Shown here piece after piece: positions 1-4,646 of a DNA stretch of 6,930 nt. This DNA comes from Roseiarcus sp049513815 (lineage in GTDB: Bacteria > Pseudomonadota > Alphaproteobacteria > Rhizobiales > Beijerinckiaceae), in the NCBI GenBank assembly GCA_049513815.1, contig JBEKVR010000202.1:1-6930 (forward strand), written 5' to 3'. The stretch's first letter is position 1. Each line of letters opens with the position of its first letter. The translations under genes were made by a program, and so were the position numbers. The notes beneath the pieces were generated by a model. The model did no database searches. It was given only the letters and a program-made list of their open reading frames with translations, and was not told the origin of the DNA.

Positions 1-2
1 TG

Positions 3-1313
3 CGACTTGTCGCCGAAGACGAAACGCCGCGCGTCGGCGACGCCGCCGGCCTGCCAGAGCGGCGCGCGTTCGCTCGCGCGCTCGAAGCGCGCCTGCACGA
101 GGCGCAGCCAGGCGACGCGGGCTTTTCGGCAGCGATTATCGGAATCGAAAATCTCGGCGAACTCAACCATCGTTATGGTTACGAAGCAGCCGACGAGGCG
201 ATCGCGGCGGTCGGACGCCGCCTCGCCGCCAACGTTCGCGCGATCGACATCGTCGCCCATTTCGCCGGCGGCAAGTTCGCCGCGCTGCTGTCGGCGCGCG
301 CCGAAGAGCAATTGGCGATCGCCGCAGCGCGCCTGATGCAGCGCGCCGCGGCGGAGCCGATCGCCACGTCGGCCGGTCCGTTGCGCGTTTGCGTGCGCGT
401 CGGCGCGGCCTTGGCGCCGCAGCACGGACGCAACGCCTGCCGGCTGTTGCAGCACGCCGAAGAAGCGTTCGAGATGGCGGCCGGCGAGCCGCGCCGTTTC
501 GCGCTCTACACGCCCGGCCAGGCGGTCAGCGAAGCGCAGCGCCGCGAGGCCGCGGTCGCCGACGAGATCCTCGCCGCGCTCAACCAGCGCCGCGTCCTCG
601 TCGCCTACCAGCCGGTGGTCGCCGCCGCCGACGGGCGCGTCGCGTTCTACGAGGCCCTGCTGCGGGTCAGGCAGGAGGACGGCGAAATCGTCGGCCCGGC
701 GGCCTATCTCCCGGTCGCCGAGAAGATGGGGCTGGTCGACCAGCTCGATCAGCGCGTGCTCGAACTTGCGCTCGACCGCCTCGTCGCCGAACCAGGCCTG
801 CGCGTGTCGGTCAATTTTTCCGTCGCCACCCTGCGCTCGCCGGGCTGGCTCGATCGGCTCAAATCCATGCTCGGCGCCCATCCTGGCGCAGCCTCGCGGC
901 TGATTGTCGAGGTCGTCGAGACGCTGGCGCTCGAGCCGGTCGAGGAGATCGAGCGATTGCTGGCGGCGATGAAGGCGCTCGGGCTGAGGATCGCCATGGA
1001 CGACTTCGGGGCCGGCCACACGTCGTTCCGCAACCTGCGCCGGCTGGGGATCGACATCGTCAAGATCGACGGCGCCTTCGTCCAGAACGTCGCCTGCTCG
1101 CTCGACGACCGCGTCTTCGTCCGCAGCCTCGCCGACCTCGCGCGCCATCTCGGTCTGACGACGGTCGCCGAATGGGTCGAGGACGAGGAAGCGCGCCGGT
1201 TGCTGCGCGATTGGGGCGTCGACCTGCTGCAGGGCCAGCTGCTCGGTCGTCCCGAGATCTACGAGCCGGCCGCCGCCTCGCCGACCTCGCCGCGCGCGCG
1301 CGCCGCCGGCTGA
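3..1313 (+). CDS. GGDEF-EAL c-di-GMP phosphodiesterase, 5' end outside the window
   Basis: The reading frame is open from the left edge, giving 436 visible residues that end at TGA 1311-1313; the true start lies upstream. Visible residues about 15-150 form a GGDEF-like domain: LPERRAF at 17-23 resembles the conserved LPNRRAF region, and IENLGELNHRYGYEAADEA follows. The signature reads AGGKF (88-92) instead of GGDEF, and the usual metal-binding aspartates are absent, so diguanylate cyclase activity is unlikely. Residues about 180-420 are an EAL domain. EALLR (217-221), N271 of VNFS, E303, DDFGAG (333-338), K354, E390 of VAEW and Q410 of LLQG are all present, so hydrolysis of c-di-GMP to pGpG is predicted. 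The tail after about 424 is Ala/Pro/Arg-rich and probably disordered. Any sensor or membrane domain would lie in the missing N-terminus. It converges on phaR without sharing an operon, so a link to PHB control is only positional. Confidence 0.9.
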   Translation, partial: RLVAEDETPRVGDAAGLPERRAFARALEARLHEAQPGDAGFSAAIIGIENLGELNHRYGYEAADEAIAAVGRRLAANVRAIDIVAHFAGGKFAALLSARAEEQLAIAAARLMQRAAAEPIATSAGPLRVCVRVGAALAPQHGRNACRLLQHAEEAFEMAAGEPRRFALYTPGQAVSEAQRREAAVADEILAALNQRRVLVAYQPVVAAADGRVAFYEALLRVRQEDGEIVGPAAYLPVAEKMGLVDQLDQRVLELALDRLVAEPGLRVSVNFSVATLRSPGWLDRLKSMLGAHPGAASRLIVEVVETLALEPVEEIERLLAAMKALGLRIAMDDFGAGHTSFRNLRRLGIDIVKIDGAFVQNVACSLDDRVFVRSLADLARHLGLTTVAEWVEDEEARRLLRDWGVDLLQGQLLGRPEIYEPAAASPTSPRARAAG

Positions 1314-1322
1314 GCGCTCAGC
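1309..1322. terminator. 14-bp palindrome spanning two convergent stop codons
   Basis: GCTGAGCGCTCAGC is a perfect palindrome containing the TGA of the EAL gene (1311-1313) and, on the other strand, the TGA of phaR (1318-1320). It can fold as a 5-bp stem with a GCGC loop. An alternative outer stem pairs GCCGG (1305-1309) with CCGGC (1326-1330). Only a short TTT follows on the plus strand, so a strong intrinsic terminator is not supported. A weak bidirectional terminator or simple coincidence of two TGA stops are both possible. Confidence 0.25.
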
Positions 1323-1932
1323 TTTCCGGCTTGTCGGTCAGGCTGTCGAGCCGACGGCGCATCTCCATCAACTGCGTGCGCAACTCGTCGATCTCGGGCT
1401 TGGCCGGCGCGGCTTCGCTCTTGGCCGGCTCGGCCGCCGCGCCGTTCGGCGGCGCCGCCTTGCCGCCCGCGAACGGCGAAAACAGTCCGAGCGCCTGGTT
1501 GAAAGCGGCGAGGTTCTTGCGCGTCACGTCCTGCAGCGCGCCGAAGGAGGCGGGCGAGAACGGCCCATGGCCGAAGGCGCGGGTCGCGGCCTCGCGGATC
1601 GCCTGGGTCTCGCCGCTGAATTGGTCGATCGAGTATTCGAGATAGCTCGGCAGGAACGCCTGCACGCTGTCGCCGTAGAAGCGGATGAGCTGGCGCAGGA
1701 AGGTGATCGGCAGCAACGACTGGCCCTCGATTCCTTCCTGCTCGAAGATGATCTGGGCCAGGACCGAGCGGGTGATGTCCTCGTTCGTCTTGGCGTCGTA
1801 GACGACAAAATCCTCGCCAGTTTTGACCATCTTGGCGAGATCGGCGAGCGTCACATAAGCGCTTGACGCGGTGTTGTAGAGGCGGCGGTTCGCGTATTTC
1901 TTGATCGTAATCGGTGCGCTGGAATTCGTCAT
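1318..1932 (-). CDS. phaR: PHB synthesis repressor PhaR
   Basis: This 204-residue protein matches the PhaR family, which represses phasin and related PHB genes and is released when it binds PHB or its oligomers. The N-terminal DNA-binding domain covers about residues 7-68, with the family hallmark KKYANRRLYNT at 11-21 and DITRSVLAQIIFEQE at 52-66. A PHB-accumulation (PHB_acc) segment follows at about 72-112 (LLPITFLRQLIRFYGDSVQ). An Ala/Pro-rich linker (about 156-178) leads to a short charged helix (about 180-199, DELRTQLMEMRRRL) that could form a coiled coil. The start at 1932 puts the hallmark about ten residues from the N-terminus, as in homologues; an in-frame ATG at 1972-1974 would add 14 unconserved residues. 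The Shine-Dalgarno is weak (GAGACGG), hinting at modest translation. It is transcribed divergently from phaA across a repeat-rich region, where autoregulation would be expected from family knowledge. Confidence 0.95.
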   Translation of the reverse strand: MTNSSAPITIKKYANRRLYNTASSAYVTLADLAKMVKTGEDFVVYDAKTNEDITRSVLAQIIFEQEGIEGQSLLPITFLRQLIRFYGDSVQAFLPSYLEYSIDQFSGETQAIREAATRAFGHGPFSPASFGALQDVTRKNLAAFNQALGLFSPFAGGKAAPPNGAAAEPAKSEAAPAKPEIDELRTQLMEMRRRLDSLTDKPES

Positions 1933-1989
1933 CGTTGACCGTCTCGACGCTACGCTCGCCAGTGGCTCGAGCATAATCAGGATAGGCCC

Positions 1990-2028
1990 TTTTTTGCGCT
2001 GCCGGAACAGTTTTTTGCACCGCAGCGC
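1990..2028. promoter_or_regulatory. Phased TTTTTTGC repeats within an inverted repeat, candidate PhaR operator
   Basis: TTTTTTGC occurs at 1990-1997 and again at 2011-2018, exactly 21 bp apart (two helical turns). Over 13 bases the two copies differ at only two positions (TTTTTTGCGCTGC versus TTTTTTGCACCGC). An inverted repeat, GCGCTGC (1996-2002) and GCAGCGC (2022-2028), overlaps them. PhaR proteins of this class are reported to bind TGC-rich, partly palindromic sites, and phaR starts only about 60 bp away, so an autoregulatory operator is a reasonable inference. Binding itself cannot be seen from sequence. Confidence 0.4.
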
Positions 2029-2034
2029 GCCCTC

Positions 2035-2094
2035 CGAAAGGCGAACCGGAGGCGTTTTCGCGGTTCGTTCGCTTCCGCCGATCTTCGCCTTTCG
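2035..2094. repeat. Long inverted repeat, 11 bp plus 8 bp arms
   Basis: The outer arms CGAAAGGCGAA (2035-2045) and TTCGCCTTTCG (2084-2094) are perfectly complementary over 11 bp. Inside them CGGAGGCG (2047-2054) can pair with CGCTTCCG (2070-2077) with one G-T wobble, leaving a 15-nt loop. CGGAGG (2047-2052) can instead pair with CCTCCG at 2031-2036, so two mutually exclusive folds exist. It may act as a leader RNA structure, a protein site or a decayed repeat element; the sequence alone does not decide. Confidence 0.55.
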
Positions 2095-2095
2095 A

Positions 2096-2128
2096 CGGAC
2101 ATGGCCACATCGGCGCCTGCCATGTCCG
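2096..2128. repeat. 10-bp perfect inverted repeat, candidate operator
   Basis: CGGACATGGC (2096-2105) and GCCATGTCCG (2119-2128) are perfect inverted repeats separated by 13 bp, so the arms are 23 bp apart start to start. Skipping two bases allows CGA (2093-2095) to pair with TCG (2131-2133). The centre, at about 2112, lies close to the midpoint between the phaR and phaA start codons, which suits a regulator serving both directions. It immediately abuts the preceding long inverted repeat. Confidence 0.5.
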
Positions 2129-2260
2129 CGTCGATTTGGCCAGATCGATGGGACGAATTGTGGAGAACCTTGCGGCTTCCGACGCAACCGTCCTCGTGAC
2201 ATAGAAGACCAGCGAGCAGCGCTCCGTGGTTCGGCGACGGAGGCGCCCGACCGCGTCCCA

Positions 2261-2266
2261 GGGAGA
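2261..2266 (+). promoter_or_regulatory. Ribosome binding site of phaA
   Basis: GGGAGA lies 7 nt before the ATG at 2274. It selects this start over an upstream in-frame codon at 2226 that would add 16 residues unlike thiolase N-termini. Confidence 0.7.
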
Positions 2267-2273
2267 ACCCACC

Positions 2274-3452
2274 ATGTCGGCTATCGATATCGTCATTGCT
2301 AGCGCCAAGCGGACCGCGGTCGGTTCGTTCAACGGTGCCTTCGCCAACACGCCCGCCCACGAGCTCGGCGCGGTCGCCGTCAAGGCGGCGATCGAAGCGG
2401 CGCGGATCGAGGCGGCCGATGTCGACGAGGTGATCCTCGGTCAGATCCTCTCCGCCGCGCAAGGGCAGAACCCGGCGCGCCAGGCGGCGATGAAAGCCGG
2501 CGTTCCCCAGGAAAAGACCGCTTTCGGCGTCAACCAATTGTGCGGCAGCGGCCTGCGCGCGGTCGCGCTCGGCCTGCAGCAGATCGTCAACGGCGACGCG
2601 CAGATTGTGGTCGCCGGCGGTCAGGAATCGATGTCGCTCGCGCCGCACGCAGCCTATTTGCGCGCCGGCGTGAAGATGGGCGAAATGAAATTCCTCGACA
2701 CCATGCTCAAGGACGGCCTGATCGACGCCTTCCACGGCTATCATATGGGAACCACTGCGGAGAACATCGCCGCCAAGTGGCAGATCAGCCGCGAAGAACA
2801 GGACCATTTCGCCGTCGCTTCGCAGAACAAGGCGGAAGCGGCGCAGAAGGCCGGCCGCTTCAAGGACGAGATCGTCCCGGTGACCGTGGCGAGCCGCAAG
2901 GGCGACGTCGTCGTCGCCGACGACGAATATATCCGCGCCGGCGCGACCTACGACGCCGTCGCCAAGCTCAAGCCCGCTTTCGCCAAAGAAGGCACGGTGA
3001 CCGCCGCCAACGCCTCGGGCGTCAACGACGGCGCCGCGGCGCTGGTGGTGATGAGCGCCGCCGAAGCGAAGCGCCGCGCCATCACGCCGTTGGCGCGCAT
3101 CGTCTCCTGGGCGACCGCCGGCGTCGACCCGGCGATCATGGGCAGCGGGCCGATCCCCGCCTCGCGCAAGGCGCTCGAGCGCGCCGGCTGGACGGTCGGC
3201 GATCTCGACCTCATCGAAGCCAACGAGGCGTTCGCCGCGCAGGCGATCGCCGTCAACAAGGACCTCGGCTGGGACCCGTCGATCGTCAACGTCAACGGCG
3301 GCGCGATCGCCATCGGCCATCCGATCGGCGCTTCCGGCGCGCGCGTGCTGGTGACGTTGCTGCACGAGATGGCGCGCCGCGACGCCAAGAAGGGCCTCGC
3401 CACGTTGTGCATCGGCGGCGGCATGGGCATCGCGCTGACGGTCGAGCGCTGA
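2274..3452 (+). CDS. phaA: Acetyl-CoA acetyltransferase (beta-ketothiolase) PhaA
   Basis: This cytoplasmic biosynthetic thiolase condenses two acetyl-CoA to acetoacetyl-CoA, the first step of PHB synthesis and of the ethylmalonyl-CoA pathway. The 392 residues match the usual length of about 390. The catalytic set is complete: the acyl-accepting Cys90 in NQLCGSG, Asn317 in NEAF, His349 in GHPIGASG, and the base Cys379 in CIGGGMG. The thiolase signatures AGGQESMS (114-121) and NVNGGAIAIGHP (339-350) are intact. The N-terminus MSAIDIVIASAKRTAVGSF is typical of PhaA, and a good ribosome binding site supports the start at 2274. The gene runs toward phaB with a 66-bp gap, consistent with a phaAB operon. 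A degradative thiolase role is less likely given that neighbour. Confidence 0.97.
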   Translation: MSAIDIVIASAKRTAVGSFNGAFANTPAHELGAVAVKAAIEAARIEAADVDEVILGQILSAAQGQNPARQAAMKAGVPQEKTAFGVNQLCGSGLRAVALGLQQIVNGDAQIVVAGGQESMSLAPHAAYLRAGVKMGEMKFLDTMLKDGLIDAFHGYHMGTTAENIAAKWQISREEQDHFAVASQNKAEAAQKAGRFKDEIVPVTVASRKGDVVVADDEYIRAGATYDAVAKLKPAFAKEGTVTAANASGVNDGAAALVVMSAAEAKRRAITPLARIVSWATAGVDPAIMGSGPIPASRKALERAGWTVGDLDLIEANEAFAAQAIAVNKDLGWDPSIVNVNGGAIAIGHPIGASGARVLVTLLHEMARRDAKKGLATLCIGGGMGIALTVER

Positions 3453-3505
3453 GCGCGCCGAGTTCACAACAGCGCCGGCGTCACGGCGGCGCGGGGGAAA
3501 CGGTC

Positions 3506-3511
3506 AGGAGA
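3506..3511 (+). promoter_or_regulatory. Ribosome binding site of phaB
   Basis: AGGAGA is a near-consensus Shine-Dalgarno sequence, 7 nt before the first of two tandem ATG codons (3519 and 3522). Either ATG could be used; the product differs by one methionine. Confidence 0.75.
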
Positions 3512-3518
3512 GGGACAG

Positions 3519-4244
3519 ATGATGAGAGTGGCTGTCGTCACGGGGGGAACGCGCGGCATTGGCGCCGCAATTTCGAAGGCGCTGGCCGAGGCGGGCTATG
3601 CGGTCGCGGCGACCTACAGCGGCAACGACGAAGCCGCCGCGCGCTTCCACGCTGAGACCGGCGTGCGCGTCTACAAGTGGGACGTCGGCGATTACGACGC
3701 CTGCGTCTCCGGCCTCGCCAAGGTCGCCGCCGATCTCGGGCCCGTCGACGTCGTGATCAACAACGCCGGCATTGCGCGCGACGTCATGTTCCACAAAATG
3801 ACGCCGGAACAATGGACCGCCGTCATCAACGTCAATCTCAATTCGCTGTTCAACATGTGCCGGCCGGTGATCGAAGGCATGCGCGAGCGCGGTTTCGGCC
3901 GGATCGTCAACATCTCCTCGATCAACGGCCAGAAAGGACAGATGGGACAGACCAACTATTCCGCCTCCAAGGCGGGCGAAATCGGCTTCACCAAGGCGCT
4001 GGCGCTGGAGAACGCCACCAAGGGGATCACCGTCAACACGATCTGCCCCGGCTATATCGCCACCGAAATGACGGCGGCGGTGCCGACTGACGTGTTGGAG
4101 AAAGTGATCCTGCCGCAGATCCCGGTGCGCCGGCTGGGCACGTCCGAGGAAGTCGCGCGCTGCGTCGTCTTCCTCGCAGCCGACGAGGCCGGATACATGA
4201 CCGGCTCGACGCTGACGATCAACGGCGGGCAGTACCTGGCGTGA
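3519..4244 (+). CDS. phaB: NADPH-dependent acetoacetyl-CoA reductase PhaB
   Basis: This 241-residue short-chain dehydrogenase/reductase reduces acetoacetyl-CoA to (R)-3-hydroxybutyryl-CoA, the monomer precursor of PHB and an intermediate of the ethylmalonyl-CoA pathway. It has the Rossmann motif TGGTRGIG (8-15), NNAG (81-84), the helix-alpha4 Asn (N106), NISS (131-134) with the catalytic Ser, and YSASK (147-151) with the catalytic Tyr147 and Lys151. CPG (176-178) follows in the usual place, and the C-terminus TGSTLTINGGQYLA is typical. GQKGQMGQTNYSASKAG (137-153) favours PhaB over FabG, as does its position directly after phaA. NADPH preference is inferred from the family. No promoter is visible in the 66-bp gap, so cotranscription with phaA is likely. 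Confidence 0.96.
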   Translation: MMRVAVVTGGTRGIGAAISKALAEAGYAVAATYSGNDEAAARFHAETGVRVYKWDVGDYDACVSGLAKVAADLGPVDVVINNAGIARDVMFHKMTPEQWTAVINVNLNSLFNMCRPVIEGMRERGFGRIVNISSINGQKGQMGQTNYSASKAGEIGFTKALALENATKGITVNTICPGYIATEMTAAVPTDVLEKVILPQIPVRRLGTSEEVARCVVFLAADEAGYMTGSTLTINGGQYLA

Positions 4245-4271
4245 GACTTGTCGAGGAGGACACCGACTGCC

Positions 4272-4319
4272 GTCATGGCCGTCCCCGGACTTGATCCGGG
4301 GATCGCCCCGGCCATCCAC
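4272..4319. repeat. REP-like palindromic intergenic repeat behind phaB
   Basis: Starting 27 bp after the phaB stop, outer arms ATGGCCG (4275-4281) and CGGCCAT (4309-4315) enclose an inner hairpin, CCCCGGA (4283-4289) with TCCGGGG (4295-4301) and a CTTGA loop. This GTCATGGCC...GGCCATCCAC layout resembles palindromes found many times between genes in Rhizobiales. Its minus-strand translation gives the peptide RIKSGDGHD, which recurs as a false-ORF product of such elements. It may also serve as 3'-end structure or a weak terminator for phaAB, although no T-run follows. Confidence 0.75.
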
Positions 4320-4646
4320 ACGGCGCCGTTGCAAGACTGTTTGCGGTTGGATTGACGGCGCGGCATCCGCGGCGCGTCATCGGCGGCTTCGCGCTCGCTC
4401 GCGGATTAGGTGACGGAATGAGCGGGAGGAATGTTGCCTCTCTGATGGAGCCTTGAACCATCGGAGCCTGTGCCGCGTGGCGCCAAAGCCTTAACTGCGA
4501 ACCGTATCTTCCCCAACATCCCCCGATTCAAGCTGGGGTGGTCTGGCCACCCCGTCAAGTCCTAGCCTTGCGCCGACGCGGAAGAAAACCGGCGCGCAAG
4601 CCGCTGAAAACAAACCATCGCGCGAAATGGCTGCGCCCGTGGTCCC
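4320..4646. other. Gene-free stretch between convergent phaB and meaA
   Basis: No frame here resembles a protein family; a 62-codon minus-strand frame (4273-4461) runs into the REP-like element and is judged spurious. Two hairpins can be drawn. GGGGTGG (4535-4541) pairs with CCACCCC (4547-4553) around a 5-nt loop. CTTGCGC (4567-4573) pairs with GCGCAAG (4594-4600) around 20 nt, and this one lies 46 bp beyond the meaA stop. Neither is followed by a T-run on either strand, so they are weak terminator candidates for meaA at best. The rest shows nothing recognisable. Confidence 0.5.

Larger units (their letters stand above)
1933..2273. promoter_or_regulatory. Divergent phaR-phaA regulatory region
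   Basis: This 341-bp stretch has no convincing gene and should hold promoters for both phaR (-) and phaA (+). It contains two phased TTTTTTGC repeats, three consecutive inverted repeats (1996-2028, 2035-2094, 2096-2128) and an imperfect direct repeat, TGGCCACATCG (2102-2112) versus TGGCCAGATCG (2137-2147), which differ at one base. No clear sigma70 consensus is visible. A weak phaA candidate is TTGCGG at about 2170 with 17 bp to CTCGTG; a weak phaR -10 candidate on the minus strand is TATCCT near 1980. Open frames crossing the region lack family resemblance and are taken as non-coding. Confidence 0.7.

Noticed and set aside
389..1645. 418-codon plus-strand frame across the EAL gene and phaR
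   Set aside because: Arg-rich out-of-frame translation of the EAL gene that continues antisense through phaR; it shows no domain.
1318..2202. Longer 294-residue phaR using an upstream start
   Set aside because: The extra 90 residues run back through the inverted repeats and do not resemble PhaR N-termini; the ATG at 1932 places KKYANRRLYNT as in homologues.
1977..3467. 496-codon minus-strand frame opposite phaA
   Set aside because: It overlaps the complete thiolase gene and the intergenic region, has an His/Arg/Asp-rich composition and no family signature; a shadow frame.
3504..4334. 276-codon minus-strand frame opposite phaB
   Set aside because: Its N-terminus is translated from the REP-like palindrome (RIKSGDGHD peptide) and the rest is antisense to phaB.
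4273..4461. 62-codon minus-strand small protein
   Set aside because: It overlaps the REP-like element, has no ribosome binding site I can support and no recognisable motif.
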